Of a stretch of 64,000 bases of DNA, positions 1 through 8,127 are shown one piece after another. Position 1 is the first letter of the stretch. Each line of letters begins with the position of its first letter. The position numbers and the translations under genes are program-made. Source of the stretch: Actinomycetes bacterium (GTDB taxonomy: Bacteria; Actinomycetota; Acidimicrobiia; Acidimicrobiales; Ilumatobacteraceae); assembly GCA_029782355.1 (NCBI GenBank), contig JAKOUY010000011.1:372001-436000 (forward strand), in the 5' to 3' direction. The notes under the pieces were generated by a model that saw only the letters and a list, made by a program, of their open reading frames with translations, had not been told where the DNA came from and did no database searches.

Positions 1-2
1 CG

Positions 3-437
3 CTCGCCGTCGCCTTGTCGCGGCTGTCGGTGCGCGGTGCCACCGTGGCCGGGGCGCGAGCCGGGCTCGGATCCACCTGGACCCGGTGGCGCGCCGCAAT
101 GCCCCGTCTGGGGGCACCGGATCCGGACAACACGCTCGGCGCCCGGCGGACTCGCCCCGGGCCACCCCGCCCGCCCCGGCCGGACGAGCCGTCCCAGCCG
201 GCCCAGCCGGCCCAGCCGGCCCAGCCGTCCCAGCCGTCCCAGCCGGCCGAGCCGGCCCAGCCGCCAGCGCCGTCGGTCCGCCCAGCGGGGGCTCCGCCCA
301 GCGGTCCCCGCCCGCCGAGTCCACCCGACACCCGGCCGACGTCCCGGGCCGACCCGACCACCCCGGCGTCGCTCACCGACCTGGTGGCACAGAAGCGTCA
401 GCGCCGCGCCGGCGGGGAACCGCCCCGGCGACCGTGA
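3..437 (+). CDS. C-terminal fragment of a protein with a Pro/Ala/Gln-rich tail (partial, doubtful)
   Basis: Open frame entering from the left edge and ending at TGA 435-437. The first visible residues are hydrophobic (LAVAL), then comes a basic stretch, then a tail of Pro, Ala, Gln and Ser built on a 9-base tandem repeat. This would fit the end of a membrane protein with a disordered tail, but no domain can be recognised. Its last 65 bases overlap the 3' end of ccmF on the other strand, which weakens the case. The alternative is that this stretch is a non-coding end region. No minus-strand frame over about 60 codons competes. Confidence 0.35.
   Translation, partial: LAVALSRLSVRGATVAGARAGLGSTWTRWRAAMPRLGAPDPDNTLGARRTRPGPPRPPRPDEPSQPAQPAQPAQPSQPSQPAEPAQPPAPSVRPAGAPPSGPRPPSPPDTRPTSRADPTTPASLTDLVAQKRQRRAGGEPPRRP
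191..262. repeat. Tandem 9-base repeat, about 8 units
   Basis: Eight consecutive 9-base units of the form G(G/T)CC(C/G)AGCC. In the plus frame they encode alternating Pro, Ala/Ser and Gln/Glu. They are typical of a low-complexity protein tail and liable to change in copy number by slippage. Confidence 0.8.
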
Positions 438-1956
438 CCAGCGCACCGACCCACAGCAACCAGGTCAGCGGCCGGCGGCGGACGTCCACCGTCGCCGTGC
501 CGGCGTCGTCCGCCGTCACCAGGGCGACCTGCACGTCCTCCCACGGACCACGGCGCACCGCCGTCTCCGCCAGCACCCCGCCGAGGTCGGCGTAGGCCAC
601 CAGGCTCGGCGCCACGCGGTGGCCGTCGACCTGGAGCCGAGCCACGACGGCGCGAGCATCGGGTCGCGGTCCGGGGCGGACGTCGAGCCCGTCCAAGGTG
701 ACGGGAAGGCCGGCTCCGGGCACGGTCCGCCCGGCGGCCAGGCGGATCCGCTCGGCCCGATCGAAGGTCGTGGCGGCCACCCCGGCCAGCAGCACGATGA
801 TCCCGAGGTGGGCCAGGAGACCCCCACCACCGCGGTGACGCCGGCGGAGCACCTCGCCGACCAGGAGGACGAGTCCGACCAGGGCGACCGGGCCGACCAC
901 ACGGGCGAAGAAGACCCCGCGCACGGCCACCCGCCGGCCGGTCACCCACCCGACGACGGTCGGAGCGAACGTGCCGACGGCGACGAGGGCGGCGACCACC
1001 CCGAGCGGCACGGCCCCGGCTGGGCGCGGCGCCGGATCCGGTCCGCGCTCCGGTCCGGTGTCCGGATCCATGTCCGGACCGAGGTGGTGCCGTGCCGTCA
1101 TCGGCGACGCCGCCAGCCAGGCGAGCGAGGCGAGGCACAGAGCGACGAACAGCCAACCCACCGCCGGATGATCGGCGAAGCCATGGATCGATGGCGTTCG
1201 CCCGCTGCGGACCATGGCCGAACCGGCCAGCACGGCGATCCACGGCACCATCGCCCACCGCCGCCGGTGCCCGACGTGCAGGGCGACCAGCGCCGACAGC
1301 CAGACCACGAGCGAGCTGTTCTCCACCGGGTCCCACGCCCAGTACCCGCCCCATCCCTGCTCGGCGTAGCTCCACCAGGCCCCGATGGTCATCGCCGCGG
1401 CCACCAGGGAGACGGCCCACCGCAGGGCGCGGCTGGGCGACCGACCAGCGGCCGCGGCGAGGGCGGCGGCGAGGGCCGCACCGAACCCGGCATAGAGCAC
1501 CGGCGGGTGCACGGCCATGGCCGGATGCTCGAGGATCGGCGTCAGACCGGCGCCGCGCACCGCCGGGAGCGCCGCGCGGGTCAGCGGATTGGCGGCGAGG
1601 AGCCCGCCGATCAGCACCGTGGCCGACGTCGCCGCGCCCGCCACCATGACTCCAGCCGGCGGGCGGGGGCGGCTGCGGAGCGTGGCCACCCACGCCGCCG
1701 TGCACACCGCCGCGGCGAACACCGAGAGCGAGCCGGCCGGCCCGCCCCACAGCGCGGCCAGCCGGTACGGCCACGCTGCGCCCTGCCGGCTGGTCTCGGC
1801 GACGTAGGCGATGGTGACGTCGGTCTGCCACAGGGCCCACGCCAGCCGCCCGACCACGGCCCAGGCGATCAGGGTGCTCGCCACGATCACGGACGCCGCC
1901 ACTGCCCAGACCGCCCCGGCGGGCCCGAGGCGCTCACGGTCCGAGCGAGCGGTCAC
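373..1956 (-). CDS. ccmF: Cytochrome c heme lyase CcmF-like protein
   Basis: Polytopic membrane protein of cytochrome c maturation (System I), which helps attach heme to apocytochrome c on the outer face of the membrane. The diagnostic tryptophan-rich WWD segment (WGGYWAWDPVENSS) is at about residues 198-211. It is preceded by the conserved HPAMAVHPPVLY segment and followed by a VRSG...HGFAD segment, as in CcmF. At 527 residues it is shorter than the usual 600-650. GTG start 1954-1956 overlaps the stop of the WYL regulator by 4 bases (GTGA), which indicates translational coupling. No other ccm gene is visible, though more may lie left of the window. Confidence 0.82.
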   Translation of the reverse strand: MTARSDRERLGPAGAVWAVAASVIVASTLIAWAVVGRLAWALWQTDVTIAYVAETSRQGAAWPYRLAALWGGPAGSLSVFAAAVCTAAWVATLRSRPRPPAGVMVAGAATSATVLIGGLLAANPLTRAALPAVRGAGLTPILEHPAMAVHPPVLYAGFGAALAAALAAAAGRSPSRALRWAVSLVAAAMTIGAWWSYAEQGWGGYWAWDPVENSSLVVWLSALVALHVGHRRRWAMVPWIAVLAGSAMVRSGRTPSIHGFADHPAVGWLFVALCLASLAWLAASPMTARHHLGPDMDPDTGPERGPDPAPRPAGAVPLGVVAALVAVGTFAPTVVGWVTGRRVAVRGVFFARVVGPVALVGLVLLVGEVLRRRHRGGGGLLAHLGIIVLLAGVAATTFDRAERIRLAAGRTVPGAGLPVTLDGLDVRPGPRPDARAVVARLQVDGHRVAPSLVAYADLGGVLAETAVRRGPWEDVQVALVTADDAGTATVDVRRRPLTWLLWVGALVTVAGAVPRRRGADASVPPGR

Positions 1957-2957
1957 CGGGCCAGTCTGGCCGACGGTTGCCGGTCGCCGGGGTCGGCGGG
2001 CCCGCCGGCGTCGCCGTAGCGAGCGACCAGGGCGCGGCCGGTCTCGGCCAGCATCCGGCGGGCCTCGGGTGGTTCGACGACCTCGACGGCCGACCCGAAC
2101 CCGGCCAGTTGGCCGGTCAACGACCACAGGGTGTGCCCATCGATCTGCACGCGGTGCCGCCCGTCGGCGTCCGGCGGGCCGACGGCCACCACCCGCCCAC
2201 CGAACTGGCCGCGGAGCACGTCGATGATCCACGGCTCGGCCATCAGCTCCACGCTGGCCGTCGATCGGTGCTGGCCGAGCTCGGCGACGATCGACTGCCA
2301 GACCCCGCCGAGGTCGAAGTCCGCCGGCCGCTCCAGCCGGCGCCCGGTGGGCTCGGCGCCGACGATCCGGTCGACCCGGAAGGTCCGCCGCCCCCGATCG
2401 GTGTCGGCCACCACGTACCACACGCCGACCTTGTCGACCAGGCCGAGCGGGTGGACTCGCCGCCGGCTGGGCGCTCCACGGCGATCGAGGTAGCCGAGCT
2501 CGATCTCGGCACTGTCGACCACGGCGTGCTGGAGGACGTCGAGGAAGGTCGGTGGTGGGTGGGCCTCCCCACCCCACCACCGCTCGCGGTCGACGAAGAC
2601 CGCGTCGGCCGCCACCGCGGCCTCGGCCCGGAACGGCTCCGGTACGGCGCGCTGCAGCTTGCGCAGCGCGGCGGTGACCTCCTCGGGCTGGCCGGGGATC
2701 GAGCCGGCCGCCAGGAACAGGGCGCGGACCTCCGGGCCGGTCAGGCCGGTCAGGTTGGTGGTCGCCCCGCCCACCAGGCGCCAGCCACCACCGCGCCCCC
2801 GAGCCGAGTAGACCGGGACGCCGGCGATCATCAGCGCTTCCAGGTCACGGCGCGCCGTGCGCGGCGAGATCTCCAGCTCCGAGGCCACCTGGGCCACGGT
2901 GACCCGCCCGTGCCGCTGGAGCAGCATGAGCACGGCGATCAATCGATCGGCACGCAC
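1953..2957 (-). CDS. WYL-domain transcriptional regulator with DeoR-type HTH
   Basis: 334-residue DNA-binding protein. Residues 1-60 form a winged helix-turn-helix of the HTH_11/DeoR type (RLIAVLMLLQRHGRVTVAQV then LEISPRTARRDLEAL). A WYL ligand-sensing domain follows at about residues 140-220, and a C-terminal extension comes after it. Such regulators usually sense a small ligand or nucleotide and control a neighbouring gene. The obvious target is the divergent gene at 3020. A second possibility is autoregulation together with ccmF, whose start overlaps its stop codon. Confidence 0.85.
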   Translation of the reverse strand: MRADRLIAVLMLLQRHGRVTVAQVASELEISPRTARRDLEALMIAGVPVYSARGRGGGWRLVGGATTNLTGLTGPEVRALFLAAGSIPGQPEEVTAALRKLQRAVPEPFRAEAAVAADAVFVDRERWWGGEAHPPPTFLDVLQHAVVDSAEIELGYLDRRGAPSRRRVHPLGLVDKVGVWYVVADTDRGRRTFRVDRIVGAEPTGRRLERPADFDLGGVWQSIVAELGQHRSTASVELMAEPWIIDVLRGQFGGRVVAVGPPDADGRHRVQIDGHTLWSLTGQLAGFGSAVEVVEPPEARRMLAETGRALVARYGDAGGPADPGDRQPSARLAR

Positions 2958-3019
2958 GGGACCAGCATCGCGCCGGAACCGGTCAGAGGATGGCCACTTT
3001 GCGGCGCACGCTGCGAGCC

Positions 3020-3712
3020 ATGACCACCCACGCCACCACCTCCACCACGCCAGCCACCACCCCGGCCGCCGTCCCCGCCGGCGATCCGCGCCCGGCGCTG
3101 ATCGATGCCATGCGCCTCGCCCACCCGATCGTCCTCGCCGCCCAGCAGGCCGACCCGCTGCGCCCGACGCCGTGCACCGACCTGCCGCTCGGCGATCTGC
3201 TGTCCCACATGGCCGCCGTCGGGGCGCGCATCGTCGCCCTGGGTGAAGGCCGCCCGGCAGCGTCCGAGCCGGATGCGATCCTGGCCGAGGACGGCGACGT
3301 GGCCGCGCTGTGGGCGGCCAGCACGCGGCGTGCCGAGCAGGCCTGGGCCCAGCGATCGCTGGATGACACGCTCGTCGTCCCGTGGCGCGAGCTGACCGCC
3401 GCCGAGGCCGCGGCCATCTACACCAGCGAGGTCGTCGCCCACACCTGGGATCTGGCCAGGGCCACCGGACTCCCGTTCGCCGTCGACGACGAGGCGATCA
3501 CGACCGTGGCCATCGGGGCCATGTCCCGTGAGCTGCCCAGCACCGGCCGGGCCGAGCTGTTCGATGCGATGTTCGCCCAGATCCCCGGCGGCCAGGAGTG
3601 GTCCCATCCCTTCGCCGAGGTCCAGCCCACCGCCGCCGACGCCACGCCGCTGGAGCGGCTCGTCGCCCTCACCGGGCGGGATCCGAACTGGACCCAGCCG
3701 ACGTCCGGCTGA
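3020..3712 (+). CDS. TIGR03086 family protein (DinB / mycothiol-dependent isomerase-like fold)
   Basis: 230-residue protein of the actinobacterial TIGR03086 family, related to DinB and mycothiol-dependent maleylpyruvate isomerases. The conserved features are CTDLPLGDLLSHMAAVG near the N-terminus and EVVAHTWDLARATG at about residues 135-148, whose histidines are expected to bind a metal. The actual substrate is unknown. ATG 3020 was chosen over the upstream in-frame candidate at 2990 because homology-like sequence starts only after it. It is divergent from the WYL regulator across a 62-bp gap, a common regulator-target arrangement. Confidence 0.75.
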   Translation: MTTHATTSTTPATTPAAVPAGDPRPALIDAMRLAHPIVLAAQQADPLRPTPCTDLPLGDLLSHMAAVGARIVALGEGRPAASEPDAILAEDGDVAALWAASTRRAEQAWAQRSLDDTLVVPWRELTAAEAAAIYTSEVVAHTWDLARATGLPFAVDDEAITTVAIGAMSRELPSTGRAELFDAMFAQIPGGQEWSHPFAEVQPTAADATPLERLVALTGRDPNWTQPTSG

Positions 3713-3743
3713 GCGGCGACTGGGCGGTGAACACGGGGTGCGT

Positions 3744-4700
3744 TCAGTACCCCGGGTCACTCGGCCAGTTGGGCTGGAACAGATGCCACTGCTCGGGTGC
3801 CCGGCGAATGAGGAACTCCAGCTCGCGGGCCAGGTTCTGGGTGATCCGGGCGACGTCCTGGCGCAGGCCGCCGAGGCGATGGATGGCCATCGGCGGGCGG
3901 ACGATGGCGTGGTGCCCGTTGACCCGGCGGTCGTCGAAGTACACCCCCACCGGCAGCAGCGGCGCGCCGGTGCGCACCGCCAGGGTGGCCGGGCCGGCCG
4001 GCAGCGTGGTCCGCTCGCCGAAGAACTCGACCTGCACGCCGTCACGGTCCAGGTCGCGGTCGCACAGCAGGCAGACGACCTCGTTGTCGCGCAGCGCCTT
4101 GAGCACCGCTGGACCGGCCTGCGGCCCGACCGGCACCACGGTCATGCCCAGGTTGCGACGCAACTCGGCAAACCACTCGAACAGCTCAGGGGGCTGCAGC
4201 GCCTCCACGACCACGGTCATCCGGTAGCCCTGGTCGGTCATCCACCGCCCGGCCCACTCCCACCCGCCCAGGTGCGGGAGGGCCAGGATCGTGCCCCGGC
4301 CGCCGGCGACGGCCTGCTCGACGTGCTCGAACCCGTCGACGCGGAAGGCCCGGTCGACCGTCTCGGCGGACAGGGCGGGAAGCCGGAAGCTCTCCACGTA
4401 GTACCGGGCGTAGCTGTCGAAGGCCTCCTGGACGGCCAGGCGGAGGGAGGCGTCGCGCAGGCCGGGGTTGACCCGGCGCAGATGGCGGCTGATCATCGCC
4501 CGCCGCTGCGGGCTGGCGAAGCTGGTCCCGAACCCGAGCGAGCTGGCCACGCCGTTGGCCACCAGCGACGGCATCAGCCGCGCCGCCGCGGCGCCGGCCT
4601 TGAACGATCCGACGGTCAGGGCGTCGGCCACTCGCCGCCGCACCGGCCGCAGCGGACCGGCGGACGCGTCGACCGGCGGATCGGTGGGCGGCCGGCTCAC
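3744..4700 (-). CDS. patA: PatA-like phosphatidylinositol mannoside acyltransferase (LPLAT family)
   Basis: 318-residue lysophospholipid-acyltransferase-family protein of the HtrB/PatA group. The catalytic HX4E motif is HLGGWE at about residue 141. Further family blocks follow: PVGPQAGPAVLKALRDNEVVC, then CDRDLDRDGVQVEFFGE, then the C-terminal HLFQPNW. In actinobacteria PatA acylates the mannose of phosphatidylinositol mannosides at the cytoplasmic membrane. The start overlaps the stop of the upstream PIP synthase by 4 bases (ATGA), as in the mycobacterial pgsA1-patA order. PimA, the mannosyltransferase that follows in mycobacteria, is absent here. Confidence 0.82.
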   Translation of the reverse strand: MSRPPTDPPVDASAGPLRPVRRRVADALTVGSFKAGAAAARLMPSLVANGVASSLGFGTSFASPQRRAMISRHLRRVNPGLRDASLRLAVQEAFDSYARYYVESFRLPALSAETVDRAFRVDGFEHVEQAVAGGRGTILALPHLGGWEWAGRWMTDQGYRMTVVVEALQPPELFEWFAELRRNLGMTVVPVGPQAGPAVLKALRDNEVVCLLCDRDLDRDGVQVEFFGERTTLPAGPATLAVRTGAPLLPVGVYFDDRRVNGHHAIVRPPMAIHRLGGLRQDVARITQNLARELEFLIRRAPEQWHLFQPNWPSDPGY

Positions 4701-5416
4701 TGATCGAGCTTGCGGCGGGCCCGGCTGATGATCGTCCGCCGCCGTTCGATGCGCACCTCACGGCGCTGGACACGCAGGTCACGGCGGACCATCCGCCGAT
4801 CACGCCGCAGGGCGATGCGCTCGGCCGTGGCCGGAGCCACCGCGGCCTGCTTCCAGACCATCACGAACCGCTGGATGCAGGTGATCGCGGTCAGCACCAG
4901 CATGATCCACAGGATCGGGATCAGCAGCCGGGGGATCAGCAGTCCGAGGCACAGCACGATGATCCGCTCGGCGCGCTCCATCAGCCCGCCCTTGGCGTAC
5001 AGCTGCAGCGACTCGGCCTTGGCCCGCTGGTACGAGATCACCGAACTGAGCGCCATGACGGCGAAGGGCAGCACCGCCTGCTGCGGCGTGCTCGACAGCG
5101 CCAGGTGCCAGGCCACCCCGCCGAGGAGCAGCGCATCGGTCACCCGGTCGACCACCGAGTCGAAGAACGCACCGCGCTGGCTGGAGGTGTTCGATGCCTT
5201 GGCCAGCGCTCCGTCGAGCATGTCGGGCAGGGCGGCCAGGACGACGAGGACCAGCCCCCAACGAAGGTGACCGTCGCCGATGACCACCGCCGCACCGCAG
5301 GCGAAGACCAGGCCGACGATGGTGAGGTGGTCGGGTGTCAGCCCGGTCCGCCGGAGCCCCTGGCCGATCGGGCGAACCGCCTTGTCGATCGGGCCGCGGA
5401 ACTTGCCGTCGAACAT
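4697..5416 (-). CDS. pgsA: CDP-alcohol phosphatidyltransferase, probable phosphatidylinositol phosphate synthase
   Basis: 239-residue membrane enzyme that would join CDP-diacylglycerol to inositol phosphate. The CDP-alcohol phosphotransferase motif lies at D65-x2-D68-G69-x2-A72-K73-x8-G82-x3-D86-x3-D90; the usual Arg at position 73 is Lys. Several transmembrane segments follow, and the C-terminus is strongly basic (about 45 residues rich in Arg). ATG 5416 was taken as start because the family alignment begins there (MFDGKFR...); the frame extends upstream without homology. PIP synthase is favoured over PgsA-type PGP synthase because patA is coupled downstream. Confidence 0.8.
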   Translation of the reverse strand: MFDGKFRGPIDKAVRPIGQGLRRTGLTPDHLTIVGLVFACGAAVVIGDGHLRWGLVLVVLAALPDMLDGALAKASNTSSQRGAFFDSVVDRVTDALLLGGVAWHLALSSTPQQAVLPFAVMALSSVISYQRAKAESLQLYAKGGLMERAERIIVLCLGLLIPRLLIPILWIMLVLTAITCIQRFVMVWKQAAVAPATAERIALRRDRRMVRRDLRVQRREVRIERRRTIISRARRKLDQ

Positions 5417-5427
5417 CGACGCCGAGG

Positions 5428-5982
5428 CTACTCGCGCCAGTCCTGCTCGGGATTGTGCTCGACGATGTGCTCGAGCACCTGCCCGTCGACCGCGTCGACC
5501 AGCACCAGCGCCCGCTGGCGCGGCGGGTTCTCGCTGCTGTAGGCCAGCACCCGCCAGGTCGGCCGGCTGCGCAGCCCGTGCCACACCTGCTGGGCGGAGG
5601 CGTGGCCGACGGCGAACCCGACGGCGCCCTGGGCAGCCACCAGGGCCTGCTTCTCGTCGACGGTCATCCGCCAGCCGGACGTGAGCGAGAAGACGCCGAC
5701 CGCGGCCAGCAGCACCGCCGCGCCCAGCATGCCCCGGTTGACCAGGGTGGCGTCCGGGCGGGTGACCAGGTACAGCACCAGGCACACCGCAGCGATGGCC
5801 AGGTACAGCAGGCCGGGGATCCGTCGCCGGCTGTTGTCGGGAAACCGGTAGGCCCCGGCGTGGTCGACGGCGTTGAGGTCGGCCGGCAGCTCGTCGCGCA
5901 GGTCCCCGGTGGCCCGGCTCGTCGTCGTGCCGGTCAGCTCGGCGCTGCTCACCGCGGACTCGCTCGACGTGTCGTCGCTCAC
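5428..5982 (-). CDS. Small membrane protein of unknown function
   Basis: 184 residues. A hydrophilic N-terminal part (about 55 residues) is followed by two closely spaced transmembrane helices at about 58-75 and 84-102. A soluble C-terminal domain ends in a run of acidic residues. No family is recognised. Only 11 bases separate it from the PIP synthase start, so it is probably the first gene of the pgsA-patA operon and may act in the same lipid pathway. GTG start 5982 is supported by a TAGCCT hexamer 7 nt upstream. Confidence 0.7.
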   Translation of the reverse strand: MSDDTSSESAVSSAELTGTTTSRATGDLRDELPADLNAVDHAGAYRFPDNSRRRIPGLLYLAIAAVCLVLYLVTRPDATLVNRGMLGAAVLLAAVGVFSLTSGWRMTVDEKQALVAAQGAVGFAVGHASAQQVWHGLRSRPTWRVLAYSSENPPRQRALVLVDAVDGQVLEHIVEHNPEQDWRE

Positions 5983-5989
5983 CCGGTCG

Positions 5990-5995
5990 AGGCTA
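5990..5995 (-). promoter_or_regulatory. Candidate -10 element of the small membrane protein operon
   Basis: TAGCCT, 7 nt before GTG 5982; it overlaps the last codons of the zinc-binding lipoprotein gene. Confidence 0.5.
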
Positions 5996-6931
5996 CCCGG
6001 CCGACCCGCAGCCCAGGCCGGTGCGCAACACCGCCAGATTGGCGGTCATCACCGTCACGTAGCCGATCCCCCGGGCGGCCTGCTCGCGGCTCAGCGATTC
6101 CATCGGATCGAGGACGGCGGTCGCCGCCCCGACCTCCCGGGCCAGCGTGGTGGCCAGGCCGGTGGGCACCCCGCGCTCGACGAACACCGTGGTGACGCGG
6201 TGCTGGCGGAGGGTGGCCACGGTGCGCTCGAGATCGCTGGCCGACGGTTCGGCTTCGGGCGACAGCCCGGCGACCCCGATCACCTCCAGGCCGTACTTGG
6301 CCCAGGCGTCGAACGCCTCGTGGGCGGTGACCAGGACCCTCGTCCGGCACGACGCCAGCGTGGCCCGGAAGGCGTCGTCGAGCGCTCCGAGGCGGGCGTC
6401 GTAGCGGGTGGCACGGTCGGCGATGTCCGTGCCGACCGGACCGGTGGGCCCCCCGGGCGCCCGCCGGAGGAGCTCGTCGCGCACCACTGCGGCCAACCGC
6501 CGCATCCTCGCCGGGTCGAGCCAGACGTGCGGGTCGCGCGGCCCACCGAGGGCGGCGTGGAGATCGATCGCCGCGCCCGCTCGGGCCAGGCTGGTGGCCA
6601 TCCGGGCCACGGCCGGCTGCAGGTCGCCGCCGAGATAGACGACGAGATCGGCGCCGGCCACCAGGGCACCCTGGCGGGGGGTGGGGTCGAAGGTGTGCGC
6701 ATCGACCCCGGGTCCCACCAGCGTGTCGACGCGCACGGCCTGGCCACCCACGTTGGCGACGAGGTCGGCCAGGGGGGCGATCGCCGCGACCACGTGCAGC
6801 ACGGCACCCCCCGGGCCGACGGGCGGTGCGGATCGCGTGGCAGCGGCACATCCGCTCATCCCCGCCCCCGCGGCCAGCACGGCGGCGACGCCGACCGCGC
6901 CCCATCGGACAGGTGACAGGCGGCGGTCCAC
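5993..6931 (-). CDS. znuA: ZnuA-like zinc-binding lipoprotein of an ABC transporter
   Basis: 312-residue substrate-binding protein of the metal-specific cluster A-1 (ZnuA/TroA) type. A signal peptide ends in a lipobox with acylated Cys28 (MSGC). Likely metal ligands are His in VDAHTFDPTP, His in DPHVWLDP and His in VTAHEAF, plus an acidic residue in AVLDPMES. The helical backbone between the two lobes is visible. It would capture extracellular Zn2+ (or Mn2+). No permease or ATPase gene is adjacent, so it must work with a transporter encoded elsewhere. A Zur-like box lies just upstream, which favours zinc. Confidence 0.85.
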   Translation of the reverse strand: MDRRLSPVRWGAVGVAAVLAAGAGMSGCAAATRSAPPVGPGGAVLHVVAAIAPLADLVANVGGQAVRVDTLVGPGVDAHTFDPTPRQGALVAGADLVVYLGGDLQPAVARMATSLARAGAAIDLHAALGGPRDPHVWLDPARMRRLAAVVRDELLRRAPGGPTGPVGTDIADRATRYDARLGALDDAFRATLASCRTRVLVTAHEAFDAWAKYGLEVIGVAGLSPEAEPSASDLERTVATLRQHRVTTVFVERGVPTGLATTLAREVGAATAVLDPMESLSREQAARGIGYVTVMTANLAVLRTGLGCGSAG

Positions 6932-6937
6932 CCCGCC

Positions 6938-6943
6938 AGGCTA
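6938..6943 (-). promoter_or_regulatory. Candidate -10 element of znuA
   Basis: TAGCCT, 6 nt before GTG 6931, predicting a leaderless transcript; the Zur-like box starts 8 bp further upstream. Confidence 0.55.
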
Positions 6944-6944
6944 C

Positions 6945-8099
6945 TCAGCTCTGAGAATGATTCCCAATAGCAGCCGGAACCCCGGCGGCCAAGCGGCGCG
7001 AGCGGGTGGTCGAGTGCTCCGGGTCGGTGTCGATCTTCGGGATCACGTGCTCGCCGAGCAGCCGGATGGTCGTCAACATCTCCTCCCGGGTGCTCATCCC
7101 GCACCCGAAGGCCAGCTGATCGGCACCGGCTGCCTCCCACCGCCGGCACTGGGCCAGCGCCTGGTCGGGCGTGCCGCACACCATGCCGGTGTTGATCTGC
7201 CAGTCGAGCACCTCGGGCGTGTAGGGCGGGATCGTGTCCGGCCAGCTCGGGACGCCATCGGGATGCGGGAACGTGTCGTGATAGCGGAACACGTTGCTCT
7301 GCAGGTAGTGGATCGACCCGTTCAGCACGCTGTCGCGGGCTCGCTGCTCGTCCTCGTCGACGAACGCCGCGGTGGTGACCATGACGTTGTCGTTGACGAA
7401 GGCGCCGACCGGTTCGGCGTGGCCGATCGTCGACTTGTACGACTCGAGCACCGGCGCCAGCGCCTCGTAGTCGCCGACCGAGAACCCGAGCACGCCCAGG
7501 CCCTTGCGCGCCGCCAGCTCGTAGCTCGACGGGTTGCCGGCTGCGTACCACATCGCCGGGTGTCCCGGCCCCCACGGCTTGGGCAGCACCTTGCGCGCCG
7601 GCAGCGACCAGTAGCGGCCCTGGTAGCCCTCGTAGGTGTCCTGCAGCCACATCTTCGGGAACTCGCCGATGACGTCCTCCCAGATCTCCCGGGTCCGGGA
7701 CAGGTCCTCCATGCCCGGCAGGAAGCCGAGGATCTCGTGACTGCCGGCACCGCGCCCGGTGCCGAACTCGAAGCGCCCCTCGGTGAGATGGTCGAGCATC
7801 GCCACCCGTTCGGCCACCTTGGCCGGGTGGTTGACCTGCGGCAGAGGGTTGAAGATCCCCGACCCGACGTGGATCCGCTTGGTGGCCGCGGCGAGGTAGC
7901 CGCACACCGCGTCGTTCGCCGACAGGTGCGAGTACTCGTCGAGGAAGTGATGCTCGGTGACCCAGACGTACTTGAACCCGGCCTCGTCGGCCGCCTTCAC
8001 CAGGTCGATGTCCTCCATGATGACCGTGTGCTCGGCGTCGGGATCCTCGGCCAGGCGCATCTTGGGTACGTAGTTCTGGATGAAGATGCCGAACTCCAC
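6945..8099 (-). CDS. LLM class flavin-dependent oxidoreductase
   Basis: 384-residue luciferase-like monooxygenase fold (TIM barrel, F420- or FMN-dependent). The start MEFGIFIQNY is typical. It is followed by VTEHHFLDEYSHL, then AKVAERVAMLDHLTEGRFEFGTGRGAG, the classic LLM signature at about residues 92-118. C-terminal blocks include GTPDQALAQCRRWEAAGADQLAF. The substrate cannot be inferred. The GTG start follows a perfect 8-bp inverted repeat at 8128-8148 that may be its operator. Its 3' end carries the Zur-like box of znuA. Confidence 0.87.
   Translation of the reverse strand: MEFGIFIQNYVPKMRLAEDPDAEHTVIMEDIDLVKAADEAGFKYVWVTEHHFLDEYSHLSANDAVCGYLAAATKRIHVGSGIFNPLPQVNHPAKVAERVAMLDHLTEGRFEFGTGRGAGSHEILGFLPGMEDLSRTREIWEDVIGEFPKMWLQDTYEGYQGRYWSLPARKVLPKPWGPGHPAMWYAAGNPSSYELAARKGLGVLGFSVGDYEALAPVLESYKSTIGHAEPVGAFVNDNVMVTTAAFVDEDEQRARDSVLNGSIHYLQSNVFRYHDTFPHPDGVPSWPDTIPPYTPEVLDWQINTGMVCGTPDQALAQCRRWEAAGADQLAFGCGMSTREEMLTTIRLLGEHVIPKIDTDPEHSTTRSRRLAAGVPAAIGNHSQS
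6952..6966. promoter_or_regulatory. Zur/Fur-type operator (7-1-7 inverted repeat)
   Basis: TGAGAAT-G-ATTCCCA: the two 7-base halves match as an inverted repeat at 6 of 7 positions and closely follow the actinobacterial Zur consensus TGAAAAT-G-ATTTTCA. It sits 21 bp upstream of the znuA start, over the expected -35 region, and inside the last codons of the LLM oxidoreductase gene. Repression of znuA by zinc-loaded Zur is the natural reading. Confidence 0.7.
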
Positions 8100-8127
8100 G
8101 GCGAACCCCCTACGAGTGGACCGGGTG

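Noticed and set aside
37-2019. 660-codon plus-strand open frame
   Set aside because: Antisense shadow of ccmF with extreme Arg/Pro/Gly composition and no family similarity; typical of GC-rich DNA.
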